Below are positions 1 through 9,005 of a DNA stretch of 27,500 nucleotides, one piece after another. Source of the stretch: Prorocentrum cordatum (lineage: Eukaryota > Sar > Dinophyceae > Prorocentrales > Prorocentraceae); the NCBI GenBank assembly GCA_963575745.1, contig CAUYUJ010006332.1:1-27500 (forward strand). Direction: 5' to 3'. The notes under the pieces are model-generated. The model saw only the letters and a list, made by a program, of their open reading frames with translations, had not been told where the DNA came from and did not search any database. Position numbers and translations under genes: made by a program. Each line of letters opens with the position of its first letter. Within the stretch, counting starts at the first letter, position 1.

Positions 1-440
1 ACTGCACGTCATGACGTAACATCGCCTAGCATGACATTGCATCTCATGACACATCGTGGCGTATTAAGGCATTCCAGTGTGCATCAATTAATCGAACAGC
101 GCAGTACGGCTCTGCGCAACCGTAAACAGAAACCAGGCAAACATCACACCCCGTTGTTGTTCGTTTTGTCGTCCTGATTATTTTAACCTAGCAGCTCAGA
201 TCATGGCATAGCATTGCATTGCATTGCAATGTGTAGCCCGGCATGCCGTGTCTGTGCATACCATGTAACGCGGTAGCATGGCTCTAGGAGGAAGCATTAA
301 AAATGATATGGTTCAGCAGATCCTCGCATACATTGCACAGCACAACATGGCATGGTATGCAACGCGTGCTATAGCGTATACTAATTGTATTGCATTGCAT
401 ACTGCATCGTGATATTGCGCTTTATAGCGCAGCATGTTGC
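1..440. repeat. GCAT/TGCAT-rich degenerate repeat region
   Basis: This stretch is rich in short words built from GCAT, TTGCAT and CATGAC. It includes a compact run of GCATT units at about 211-228 and another near 389-407. The words are irregularly spaced and give no clean period. No convincing coding frame was seen. It looks like a degenerate satellite or simple-repeat-derived region; 441-540 continues without a recognisable feature. Confidence 0.5.
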
Positions 441-627
441 ATCATGGCACTCCGTAGCATAGTGCAAGAAGACGTTTTCTCTGGCCCATAGTTTTGCGAC
501 AGATCACCGTTCGACCGGTCGAGCGAGAGCGGGGGAGGAGGAATGAGGAATAGGCAGGAGGGACCAGAGAAGGTTGATTGCATTTTTCATGACCACGTTG
601 TTCTCACTGCGGTCAGCACTCGACCAT

Positions 628-667
628 CTAGAACCTACGCGCGCCTGAACGCGCGCGATGGTTATAG
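628..667. repeat. 40-bp imperfect palindrome, left boundary copy
   Basis: An imperfect palindrome reads CTAGAACC, then a CG-alternating core, then GGTTATAG. Paired arms include AACC/GGTT and CGCGCG/CGCGCG. It closely resembles the 40-bp palindrome at 3672-3711, and the two bracket the repeat-rich block between them. They may be boundary sequences of one inserted or expanded unit; that role is inferred. Confidence 0.5.
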
Positions 668-1320
668 TGTGGACAGCCTCAACACGGCCAAGGATGCCCC
701 CAAGATGCCCAAAGAGGCTTTCAAAAGGACTCCCACGAGGGCCTCAAGAGGCAAACATGACCCCATTCGCTTGGGACAACGTTTCTTTTTAGAAGATTCG
801 TCCCTAAAGCTGTCAGAGCATCCAAGACGGCCCGCGAGGCCTCCAAGATCGCCCCAAGAGGGCCCAAAAAGTTTTCGACAGAGCTTCAAGACGCCAAGGG
901 AGCCCTACGAAGGCCCAAGAGGCCCCCAAGATAGCCCATGACGGCTCCAGGACGGCTCCAAGAGGAGGCCCAGAGGGGGTACCCGAACGGATATTTCAAG
1001 CCTTCGGCCCCAAGACGCCCAAAGGAGGCCCCAGGAAGTCCCCCAAAAGCCTCCAACAGGCCTCAAATTGGCCCCCAGGAAGCCCAAGAGGCCCCCAAGA
1101 GTCCCCTCCCCAGACGCCCTAAGGCACTCATGGCGATCCCGAAGCTTCAGAGAGCAGATGCGATGAACGGCCGTCCTGACGCGATCTTGGGCCGTCTTCG
1201 AGCTCAAGGCGCCCCCTATCATGGCCCAACAGTTCCCAGAAACGCCCGAAGAGAGCCTCCCTGGGATTCCCAAGAGACCCTCCAGACGCAAATTACCAGG
1301 GGACGGACCCAACCAAGATG
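668..1320. repeat. Degenerate CCAAGAGGCC minisatellite
   Basis: Units of roughly 10-15 bases related to CCCAAGAGGCC and CCAAGACGGCC recur throughout. The same motif reappears at 3130-3510 and, on the opposite strand, near 2030-2105, 7720-8010 and 8340-8520. Open frames of about 130 codons occur on both strands because the motif lacks stops. They have low-complexity Pro/Lys/Arg-rich or Gly/Leu-rich content and are not accepted as genes. Confidence 0.65.
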
Positions 1321-1385
1321 GCCCCCCTGAGCGCCCGAGTGCGTTTCCGTTTTCCCCATCCCTCGCTGTCCGTTTTCTTTGATCT

Positions 1386-1528
1386 CTTTTTGTTTTTTTT
1401 TTTTTGTTTTTTTTTTTTTTTTTGTTTTTTTTTTTTGTTTTTTTGTTTTTTTTTTTTTTTTTTTTTTTGTTTCTTTTGTTTTTGATCTTCTTTTTTTTTT
1501 TTTTTTTTTTTTTTTTTTGTTTTTGGTT
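1386..1528. repeat. Interrupted poly(T) tract
   Basis: Long runs of T are interrupted by single G residues and by a short GATCTTC-type break near 1484-1490. The tract lies inside the first pyrimidine-rich repeat unit, where the other units carry ordinary TC-rich sequence. It therefore looks like a local expansion. It could also be read as a poly(A) tail of a minus-strand retrotransposed sequence, but no partner gene is seen. Confidence 0.85.
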
Positions 1529-1560
1529 CTTGGTCCTTTCTGCGCTTCCCGTTCCACATC

Positions 1561-1897
1561 CACCTCCTGTCTCTCCTCTTCTCTCTTCCCCGCTGCGTCA
1601 CTTTCCCTTCTCCCTCTGCCTCGTCTCTCCTTCACGCCTTCCTCTCCCCGCCTCCCTTATGCGTTTCCACTGCCGCCACCCCTCGCTGTTTGTTATCCAG
1701 GATCTCTCCCCTTGCTTTTGATTCACCTCCACCTCCTGTCTCTCCTCTTCTCTCTTCCCCGCTGCGTCACTTTCCCTTCTCCCTCTGCCTCGTCTCTCCT
1801 TCACGCCTTCCTCTCCCCGCCTCCCTTATGCGTTTCCACTGCCGCCACCCCTCGCTGTTTGTTATCCAGGATCTCTCCCCTTGCTTTTGATTCACCT
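1561..1897. repeat. Tandem duplication, 169-bp period
   Basis: Bases 1561-1728 and 1730-1897 read identically over their whole length, while neighbouring repeat units are clearly diverged. This is either a very recent duplication or an assembly effect in low-complexity DNA. Confidence 0.85.
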
Positions 1898-3129
1898 GCG
1901 TCTCCCATTCTACGTCCTCCTTCCTCCCCCACTCCCTTCTCACTGTTGCGTCAGTTTCCCTCTTCCCTCTTCCCCGTTCCTCTTTCACGCCTAGTTGTTC
2001 AATAAGTTGACTTCTCGAGGGCTTACCCGTAGCTCTCGGGGGACTCATGGGGGCCTCTTGGGGCGATCGTGGGTGCTCTTGGTTGAGGGCCTCCAGAGCC
2101 ACCTTGAAAAATGGGATCCCGTCAAATCCTTCTTTTCAAGGTCGACCCCACTCATCCGTTCCCTCCTGTCCCAGGTTTCTGCGCGCCCCCGAGTGCGTTT
2201 CAGTTTCCCCCATCCCTCGTTGCCCGTTCTCTCTCTCTCTCTCTCTCCTGCTCTTGGGTTTCTTGCGTCTCACGTTCCATATCCTTTTTCTTCCTCTCCG
2301 CCTCCCTCCTCCCCGCTGCGCCATTTCCCCCCTTCCCTCCACCTCGTCTCTCCTCCACGCATTCTTTTCTCCGCCTCCCTCATTCGTTTCCGTCCCCCCC
2401 CCTTCACTCATCCTCATCTCTCCTTCACTCCTTCCTCCCTCCGCCGCCCTCGCCCGGCATCCTACCCCACTCAGTGGTAGGAGGCCCAGCTGGAAAAGAA
2501 AGGGCTGCCCTTCAATTGTTCGTTCAAGGTCCTCCCCCTTTGTTTCTTCCTGTCCCAGGCTTTGGCGTGCCCCCGAGTGCGCTTCCGTTTTCCCCATCCC
2601 TCGCTGTCCGTTCTCTTTGATCTCTCCTTCCTGTTCTTGGTTCTCCTTCGCTTCCCGTTCCACGACCACCTCCTTTCTCTCCTCTTCTCTCTTCCCCGCT
2701 GCGCCATTTTTCCTCATCCCTCTTCCTCGTCTCTCCTTCACGCCTTTGTCTCTCCGCTTCCCGCCTGCGTTTCCGTCTCCGCCACCCTTCACTGTTCGTT
2801 TTCCCGGATCGCTCCTTTGCTCATGGATTTTCTGCGTCTCACGTTCCACGTCTTCCTTCCTCTCCAACTCCGCCCCCGCGTTTCCTCTTGTCCCAGATTT
2901 TGGCGTGCGTGCCCCAGAGTGTGTTCCCGTTTTTCCCCATCCCTCGCTGTCCGTTCTCCTTGTTCTCTTTCTTGTTCTTGCTTCTCCTGCGCATCCCGTT
3001 TCACATCCTTTTCCTTCCTCTCCGCCTGCCTCCTCCACGCTGCGTCATTCTCCCCTCTTCCCTCCCCCTCGTCTCTCCTTCACGCCTTCCTCTCTCCACC
3101 TCCCTCATGCTGTGTCGGCTTCCCAACGC

Positions 3130-3510
3130 TGCAAGACGATCCAAGAGGTCCCCAAGACAGCACCAAGACAGCCCAAGGGGTCCCCGCGACGGCCCGAACA
3201 CGACGCAAGAGAGCGCCAAGACGGCCCCAGATGCCGCCACGACGGCCCAAGAGGCCCTCAAGACGGCTCCAAGACAGGGGGAACAGCAAGGATCCAAACC
3301 GACATTTCGAGCCCAGATGCCAAAAGCCCCGGGGAGGCCCCCGAAGCGCCCCAAAACAGTTTTAAGAGGCCACCAGGAGATTCCCAACAAAAACTGGAGA
3401 TGCCCCACCTCCCAGAAACCCCCAAGAGCTCCCCCAAGAACGTCCCCCGAAGGCATCCCAAAAGACTCCCAGCATGGTTTTGCCAGGCTCTTGGGGGTCT
3501 CGGGCATCCC
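3130..3510. repeat. CCAAGAGGCC minisatellite, second block
   Basis: This is the same CCAAGANGGCCC-type degenerate units as at 668-1320, in the same orientation, resuming immediately after the pyrimidine-rich array. The stretch 3510-3670 that follows is ordinary GC-rich sequence with nothing recognisable. Confidence 0.6.
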
Positions 3511-3671
3511 CCCTTAGGCTGCTCTGAGTCCTCCTCTTGGATGCCTTGCGCGGCACCGGGGCCTTTTTCAGCGCCGCCTGAAGCATCCACCAGGAAGTAC
3601 GCTCCCATATGGCCACCCTTGCGGGATGATGTCTATGCTCATCCGATCTTGTGAGTTCGGCTTGGACTGCG

Positions 3672-3711
3672 CTAGAACCTAAGCGCGCGCGAAGCGCACG
3701 CGTGTTTCTAG
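3672..3711. repeat. 40-bp imperfect palindrome, right boundary copy
   Basis: The sequence starts CTAGAACC and ends GTTTCTAG with a CG-rich core, so it folds back on itself. It is the sister of 628-667. It abuts the point where the minus-strand reverse transcriptase homology stops, so the retroelement's loss of its 3' part coincides with this junction. Confidence 0.55.
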
Positions 3712-4480
3712 TATGTGTACTTTGATACATACATGAGTTGTTATCCACGGCATGGATTGGCCACATCCGGGCAGAATGCTGATCCCCGTGGGAATCAGGT
3801 CAGGACAAAACCCTTGGACCTTGAGCACACGAGGAGCCTCATGCATCACAATCCCCAGGTACAGGAGAAACAGGGGACAGTTCTTTTCAACCGCAAGCCC
3901 GCCCAGGCGACAAGGGTCAACCGTATCAACCAACTTCTTCAGGTCCCAGTAGGCGCCGACCGAAAGCAGGCCCAACTGTTTGGCCATCTCATGACCTATG
4001 AAGCGCAGCCTGCAAAGCGGGGTACCCCCGAATGGCAGTGTCCCAATGGTTAACCTGAGCGAGCGTCCAATCTTCGATGTAGCTGCCTGGAGCTTGGCAA
4101 TAAACACGTACAGACTGGGACACTTGGACACTTGCACACGGGGCGTTCGCTAGCAACAGATCTAGGCAGCAACCCTATGCTGTCCAATACGGTCTGGGTC
4201 GGCCACTCGAGCCGCCTCTCGGACGAGTTCAGAACACGGGTAAAGACCCTGACAGCATCAGGGGGAAGCGACAGCAGCAGGCGAGGAGGCCGCTGGTCTA
4301 CGCCAACAGCCGTGTCCTCACGAGAGAGGCGAGCAGCTCGCTGGACTTCCTCGGGGCCGAAGGGTTCCAGGCCCCCCACCTATTCGAGAACCGGGGGCCT
4401 GAGGGCATCCAAAGCTTTGGAAAGCTCCTCCCTCTCGTCTTCCTTCGCCTGCCAACACTTACCGCAGAACTTCTCCTCCC
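3712..4480 (-). pseudogene. Non-LTR retrotransposon reverse transcriptase, broken fragment
   Basis: A LINE-type reverse transcriptase would copy element RNA at a nicked target. Two minus-strand frames together give the start of the domain. The frame ending near 4379 contains FGPEEVQRAA, then TAVGVDQRPPR, then WPTQTVLDSIGLLPRSVASE, matching the linker and fingers pattern of LINE RTs (GxD, then LLPK...RP). A frame shift leads to the frame at 3679-4137. There GAYWDLKKLVDTVD is motif A, with the presumed catalytic Asp at 3943-3945, followed by APRVLKVQG and the motif B-like GISILPGCGQS. Motif C (the second catalytic Asp pair) is absent: homology ends near 3712 at a palindrome. An in-frame TAG lies just upstream of VGGLEPFG. 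The frame shift, stop and truncation make this non-functional. The family assignment is from recalled motif patterns, not an alignment. Confidence 0.75.
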
Positions 4481-5017
4481 TGTTCGTCATCCTCTCCCTA
4501 TAGGGAGCTGCTGCGCAGCCTCGGGTGCCACGAGGACCTCGAGGTCTCCGCGCCTTGGCCGTGCTCTCGCCAAGGAGCGGACACGCTTGAAGCGCCGCGC
4601 GGTAGGGCCTGGAAGCGCCACTGCTTCACGCTGGCCCTAGTCTGAACACGAGCAGCACGTCAGGGCTTAGGCAGCATTGAACTGACCGCATCGGGAGGCT
4701 CATTGGCATCATCGAGATCCTGGGGAGTGCCGGTCCAGCGAGCCCGCCACCCTGCCTGGACCTCGAGGATCCCCCGGAGCAAGATGCTCGGAGACCCGAG
4801 GAGCGAGGCCGGTCAGGAGACCGGCCAGGACGTGGTCAGAAGTCCAGGATTCTTCTAGCCGGAGACACGTGCGCCCAGAAACAGGAAGCTGGTTGCCGAA
4901 CACGTTCTTCACGCACCCCGCGACGCCCAGCCTTGCCAAGCTTGAACGTAAATTACACACCCCTGGGGCCCACGGCGGGGAACTATGTAGGCCATCGCTG
5001 AGCCCTAGAGAGAAGCT
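4481..5017 (-). other. Endonuclease-RT linker region of the LINE remnant
   Basis: The sequence lies between the endonuclease and reverse transcriptase remnants. Near 4390-4480 the minus frame reads WQAKEDEREELSKALDALRP, a plausible charged linker joined to the RT by a frame containing one TAG. The rest has only short frames (for example 4709-4960) with no motif I recognise. It is assigned to the element by position. Confidence 0.45.
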
Positions 5018-5800
5018 TCATCTCGGTGGCCTTGCTCCAGACAGAATGCGCAGCAGTGGGCTGAACATGTAATTGATCAAGCGCGTGCGGCACAAACTTA
5101 CCAGGCATGTAGGCTGGTGGGGTGAGGTCGTGCTCCACAACTTGCTCCAATAATTTGGCCCATGGTAGATCAGGCTCCTGTCAAGGGAAAGCTCGTTCAC
5201 GCTGCCACAGTTCCTGTTCGACAACTATACACGCCAGCGAAACGGACAGGCAGGCGTGCGTCTTGAAAGGGGAGGGGTCATGTTTCAACACGCGGATGTA
5301 ATTTGTAATGCTATGAGATACCACTGCGTAGTTGAGAGCGATCCATTCCCTGGCGAGCAAGTAAACTGAGCCCCAGCTGGGGGAATGCCACGGGAATGTG
5401 TCAACTTGGGAAATCCGCTCAAGTCCAAGTCCGAGATCGGGATATTGAAGTCCCCCGTCAGGATCCCCGGTATGGCCAGAGTACCAACGAATTTGGATAT
5501 TTCCCTCGACCGATCAATGATCATCTCATTTGCACCCATGCCACCATGCACATGCCTACAGCAAGAACAGCTTGCTTGGTTTTCAGTTGCAGAAGCATCC
5601 GGTGACGACCGGACACCTGGTCCAGAAGGGAAGAGTCCGAATCCAGGCAACGACGAAAAGAACGCCCCCTTTTTCAAGACGGCTCCTACCCCCATGGTGC
5701 AGACACCCTCCAGGGGATGGAGTGGCAGGGGTGCAGTGGGGGCGACACTTCATCTGATTGCACTTTCGCTTAACCAACCTACAGGCCTCACTCAACATGC
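5018..5800 (-). pseudogene. LINE endonuclease (EEP/APE-like) domain, decayed
   Basis: This is part of an exonuclease-endonuclease-phosphatase fold of the kind that nicks target DNA for LINE insertion. In the minus frame 5285-5695, residues 52-84 read GMGANEMIIDRSREIS...IPGILTGDFNIP. GDFN (5444-5455) is the hallmark motif containing the active-site Asp and Asn, preceded by the expected hydrophobic strand. CSPGNGSLST further on fits the region before the conserved S-x-I-D-Y motif, but the DY is lost to an apparent frame shift. The next minus frame (5018-5224) carries TTSPHQP, resembling the terminal H-x-P segment of the fold. It lies upstream of the reverse transcriptase remnant on the same strand, in normal LINE order. 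Several frame breaks show it is inactive. Confidence 0.7.
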
Positions 5801-6051
5801 GATGTTGACAGACAGAAAGAACCCATCACAGATTGGCTTCACCTCCTGGGCAAGTGAGACCGAATTCCAGCTCGTTCTTTTACAGAACAAGAGATGCACC
5901 GAGTCAGGCGGGGGCCTGATCATGTTGCGGCTCACTGGCCGCGCCTTTTCGCTAGGTCCGCTGCGGGGGCCCAGTTGCTTCAGCGGCGCCAGCAGGTCGG
6001 CCTTCGGTACTGCTGGCAGCTCCTGCAGGAGCGGCTGCCTGGGGAGCGCCG

Positions 6052-6414
6052 TCAGCCTGGAAGTGCTGGAGCATTCATTATGTTGAACTTATCGGCTGCT
6101 TCAGACCGAACGACTCGAGCACGCTCGGTGGCCTTCTGCGCGGCCTGATTGCACAGAAGAGCCTCAGGCCGATCACGCTGGGCCTCTTCCAATGGGCTCT
6201 CAATGGCTCGCTTCTTGAGGTTCTGCAACTCCTCAAGACGCTCTTCACCAAGATCAGAAGTAGTGCCAGACATCTCATCATCTTCAGGCTGTTGCAGCGC
6301 GTTCTGCATCTGCTGAGCGGCCAGCCGGAGCTCGTACTGCTGGCTGTGCAGGCTGCACAAGGCCCGCAGCTCGCCCTCAGGCATGGTGCAAAGGCCGAGG
6401 GGCGCTTGCGGCAC
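6052..6414 (-). pseudogene. Coiled-coil ORF fragment of the LINE-like element
   Basis: This 120-codon minus-strand frame has a composition unlike the repeat frames around it. It is rich in Glu, Gln, Ala, Leu and Arg, with stretches such as HSQQYELRLAAQQMQNALQQ and LEELQNLKKRAIESPLEEAQ that should form amphipathic helices or a coiled coil. A Met-rich acidic segment PEDDEMSGTTSDLGEE lies between them. It is upstream of the endonuclease remnant on the same strand. It is most simply the ORF1 or N-terminal region of the same non-LTR element, though it could be an exon of an unrelated gene. No known domain was recognised. Confidence 0.45.
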
Positions 6415-6428
6415 GGCCCCAGGCTTAC

Positions 6429-6590
6429 GTCGGGCGTATCCCCTTACAGGAGGAGTATCCAGAAATAGACAAAAAGTAGTCTGGGGGCCATTTTTCTACC
6501 ATTTGTGGCTTTGGCTATGTTCAATTTTTCAATTTTTTCCTAGAACATCCGCCTGTAGGGGGACATGCCCGACCTGACGCTCCACCCTGA
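6429..6590. repeat. Dispersed repeat pair, copy 1
   Basis: The order TCGGGC, TTACAGGAGG, ATAG, TAGTCTGGG, a T-rich stretch, then ACATGCCCGACCTGAC matches that of 20520-20750, with several near-identical blocks. This copy has a shorter T-rich middle (6489-6540). It interrupts the minus-strand frames of the LINE-like region. Confidence 0.6.
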
Positions 6591-7285
6591 ACACGAAGGC
6601 CATCTGGAGTTCGCTGGGCTGCAGCCCGCCGGGCCGCTGCGGCGGCCTCTGCAGCCGCGCGCTCCTCGTTGATGCGCAGCTGCACCAGGTGCTGCCCGTG
6701 GGCGAAGCGCTGCTGGGCCTCGTACGCCGCCTTCGCTTATCTTGGGCTTGGGCCAAGACATCCACCGGCGTGCGATGGGCCGTCGCATTGCGCAGTGCGC
6801 TCGGCGCGAGTGGCCCGCTCGACCTCCTTCGGCAGCTCCGTCTGCCAGGGCCGCCACCTTCTTCTCCAGCTCGCTGGCCGTGACGGGCGGCGGGGGCGCG
6901 ACAGGCGCCCGGGCTGCGCCAGCCGCAGCCTCTTGGCTCGCCGCCTGCAGCGCTGCCTCGCTCCCTGGGTGAAGCCAGGCCGGCGTGGCAAGCTTCCGGG
7001 CCAAGCACTGCGCCGCAGGTCCTGACCCTCTGGCTTGCTCGGCCCGTCCACCTGGCTCATCTCCACGATAGGCGCCGCCGCACTTGAGCAGCACTCGTCG
7101 TGGCACCGATCGTACTCCCAACGACCACGCCGAGAACAGACCGAGTGTGAGCCATCTTGGCGGCCACGGAAGTTGTGACGATTGCCGTTGCCACCGCCAC
7201 CACAACACCGCGGAGTGCAGTGACGCCCTGCCATCTTGACCGACCATAATTCGACCTCGGACTGCTCCTGCAGGTAGGGGGCCAC
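6590..7285 (-). pseudogene. Ala/Glu-rich frame-shifted ORF, possible ORF1 start
   Basis: Protein-like segments are spread over overlapping minus-strand frames. One reads GNGNRHNFRGRQDGSHSVCS then WEYDRCHDECC (Cys/His spacing suggestive of, but not proving, a zinc finger). A second frame has ASQEAAAG...PVTASELEKKVAAL. A third has TELPKEVERATRAERTAQ, and a fourth has AKAAYEAQQRFAHGQHLVQL then NEERAAAEAA. Segments in different frames follow each other in order, as expected of one coding region broken by indels. The position, downstream of the minus-strand SL and upstream of the coiled-coil and endonuclease remnants, suggests the 5' coding part of the element. High GC alone can create such frames, so confidence is limited. 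Confidence 0.4.
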
Positions 7286-7428
7286 ATGCGAACCCTATCC
7301 CTACCCCCCACGATTTCTGAGGGGGAGGGTGGGGTTCACTTCGCCTGGGAGCTCCCGAGCGAAGTGAACCCCACCCTCCCCCTCAGAAATCGTGGGGGGT
7401 AGGGGTAGGGTTCGCATGTGGCCCCCTA
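7275..7428. repeat. 154-bp near-perfect palindrome without spacer
   Basis: The two halves (7275-7351 and 7352-7428) are reverse complements around a centre between 7351 and 7352. Only three base pairs fail to match: 7345/7358, 7346/7357 and one C/T difference in the ACCCTA(T/C)CCCTA stretch. Such DNA can extrude as a cruciform or fold into one long RNA hairpin. It lies between the SL copy and the first coding-like frame of the minus-strand element, so it is either an inserted foldback element or part of its 5' region. Confidence 0.95.
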
Positions 7429-7572
7429 TCAAAGTGCAATAGAAGCAGCCTGGGCAGACGGGCGGGAGCACGCGTCCCGAGCCTGGGCGGACAGGCTCGA
7501 GAGAAGGCTAACACAATGAGCCCGAAGCTGACAGGGGCGTGGCCTCGGACGAGCGGTATGGGAACGAAATGC

Positions 7573-7594
7573 CTTGAGCCAAAATGGCTACGGT
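7573..7594 (-). other. Complete dinoflagellate spliced-leader copy (mRNA-derived relic)
   Basis: On the minus strand the 22 bases begin ACCGTAGCC, continue ATTTTGG and end CTCAAG. This is a full match to the dinoflagellate trans-spliced leader (DCCGUAGCCAUUUUGGCUCAAG in two parts DCCGUAGCC / AUUUUGGCUCAAG) with D = A. The base after the leader is G followed by CATTT, not a GT splice donor, so this is not an SL RNA gene. The leader joined to other sequence is what a reverse-transcribed, trans-spliced mRNA leaves in the genome. Sequence downstream on the minus strand runs into the palindrome and LINE-like frames. Confidence 0.9.
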
Positions 7595-7711
7595 GAGGAG
7601 GAGGAGGAGGAGGAGGAGGAGGAGGAGGAGGAGGAGGAGGAGGAGGAGGAGGACGAGAATAACCAGGAGGAGGAGGAGGAGGAGGAGGAGGAGGAGGAGG
7701 AGGAGGAGGAG
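7595..7711. repeat. (GGA)n microsatellite, two blocks
   Basis: GAG/GGA triplets run from 7595 to about 7653, then a short interruption (GAGAATAACC), then continue to about 7711. The array directly abuts the 5' end of the minus-strand SL copy. Poly-Glu and poly-Arg frames here are repeat products. Confidence 0.95.
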
Positions 7712-7719
7712 GGCGAGCA

Positions 7720-8010
7720 GAAAGGCCAGAGGCTTCTTGGATGTCTCTCGGAATTTCTTCTGGGGCCTCTTGAGAGCTTCTTGTAGGCCTCCCGGAGCCT
7801 CTAGAGGGCCTTGTGGCGGTCCTGGTGGCCTTTTGAAGCGTCTTGGGTGCCCCAGGAGGGCCTCTTCGGTCTTCTTGGGGGTCTCCTGGGAGTTTTTAGG
7901 GCCTTCTTGGAGGCATCTGAAGGGGCATCTTGGGGGCCCCTTGGGCCTCCTGGGCGCCCGCTGGGGCCCTCTTGGGGCACCTGGGAGGCTCGCCATCTCG
8001 GAGGAGGTCG
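7720..8010. repeat. CCTCTTGGGG minisatellite
   Basis: Degenerate units such as GGCCTCTTGG, CTTGGGGG and GGGCCTCCTGG recur every 10-20 bases. This is the reverse complement of the CCAAGAGGCC motif at 668-1320 and 3130-3510. Confidence 0.65.
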
Positions 8011-8340
8011 ATCAAAGGTGGGGCCGCGCGAAAGGAGCGCCCGCTCCCCCAGGAGGCCAAGGCGTGGCCAACACCTTCTAGCACAGTCAGTGATGTTTGC
8101 CGCCTTCTCGGTGAGGCCGTTTTGGACGCTCCAACCCCTCGCCGTCCCCCCCCTCCCCTCTTCCAGAAGCAGGGAGAGGTGGTAGGGGGAGGGGTAAACC
8201 CATCCCCGAAGGGGAAGAAGGGGGGTTGGAAGAGGAAGCGCTCTAAACCACTCACGCCCACAGGGCTGGTGGGATCACCACCCCGCCCCCAGGAGGCCGA
8301 GGCCAACATGTGGCCAAAGCCTCAGTACAACCCATGAGTC
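8011..8340. other. No gene seen; GC-rich spacer
   Basis: GC-rich sequence contains short frames on both strands and C-runs near 8148. A segment GGAGGCCAAGGCGTGGCCAA near 8057 resembles GGAGGCCGAGGCCAACATGT near 8292, so it may hold a diverged duplication. No motif supports a gene. Confidence 0.4.
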
Positions 8341-8344
8341 TGGC

Positions 8345-8525
8345 CTTCTGGCCGAGGCCTCTTGGGGCGTCTTGGGTGCCCCTGGGGGGGCCTCTTGGGG
8401 CCTCTCGCGGGCCTCTTGGGGGCGTCTTGGGAGCCTCTTGGGACCTCTTGGGACCTTCAGGGGACCTCCTGAGGCTTCCCTAGGAGCCTCCTCGGGGCCC
8501 CGTGGCGGATCTCCGAGGGCCCCCA
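8345..8525. repeat. CCTCTTGGGG minisatellite, second block
   Basis: This has the same degenerate motif and orientation as 7720-8010 (CTTGGGGC, CTCTTGGGA, GGGACCTC units). It is followed near 8530-8580 by two copies of GAGATGCA(T/C)GGGTCCA about 36 bases apart. Confidence 0.65.
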
Positions 8526-8818
8526 GAGTCGAGATGCATGGGTCCAAGGGCATCCCGAGCCGAGATGCACGGGTCCACCCGGGCCTCCCTGGAAACCCCG
8601 GGGCCGCCCTGGGCTTGGGCCGCCCCTGGCGGCTGGCAGCGCCTGCGTCCGCGCCCAGGCCCCAGGGCGGGTGCCTGGGCGCCGCAGCGGCGGGCGCGGG
8701 CCACGGCGCGCGACGGGGCCTCCGGCGCTGCGTGTGCGCGCAGGGTGTGATTCGCCCTCCCTGTTCCTCGCCTCGCGCGTCTTCGTCCTCGTCCACGCTC
8801 AGTGCCCTGCCCCCCCCC

Positions 8819-8950
8819 AGACCCGGGCCAGGCTATGACCGCTTCGCCCCCAACGTGTCTGGAGACGAGCGCGACGATCGCGACGATCGCCGCGACCGGC
8901 GGAGGGGCGGCGAGGACAAGGAGCCGGATCTTCTGGGGCAGTGGAAGGGG
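8819..8950 (+). other. Possible exon, Arg/Asp-rich
   Basis: A C-run ending in CAG at 8820 looks like a polypyrimidine-AG splice acceptor. The plus frame after it reads GYDRFAPNVSGDERDDRDDR then RRGGEDKEPDLLGQWK, a charged segment that is less repetitive than neighbouring frames. It could be an exon of an RNA-associated protein or chance in GC-rich DNA. No partner exon or known domain was found. Confidence 0.2.
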
Positions 8951-9005
8951 GGGATAGGCACAGGGGAGCATTGAGGGGGGATGGGCTCCAGAGGGGATAG
9001 GGGTG

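Larger units (their letters stand above)
1331..3125. repeat. Pyrimidine-rich long-period repeat array
   Basis: A block starting with 'CCCGAGTGCG', then 'CCCCATCCCTCGCTGTCCGTT' in variant forms, then 'CCCGTTCCAC' and 'CTCTTCCCCGCTGCG', recurs about four times, beginning near 1335, 2185, 2570 and 2910. Units are roughly 330-400 bases and diverged. A CT dinucleotide run sits at 2229-2248. The 535-codon plus-strand frame here is Ser/Pro/Phe-rich with internal repetition and is judged non-coding. Confidence 0.7.

Noticed and set aside
2047-3654. 535-codon Ser/Pro-rich frame
   Set aside because: Runs through pyrimidine-rich repeats and then a minisatellite without any domain. Opposite-strand frames are equally long.
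7140-7165. SL relic on the minus strand (CCGTGGCC...ATGGCTCA)
   Set aside because: Needs three extra bases and several substitutions; better explained as coding-like sequence.
7573-7594. SL RNA gene
   Set aside because: The leader is followed by GCATTT rather than a GT splice donor, and no Sm-site-containing intron follows.
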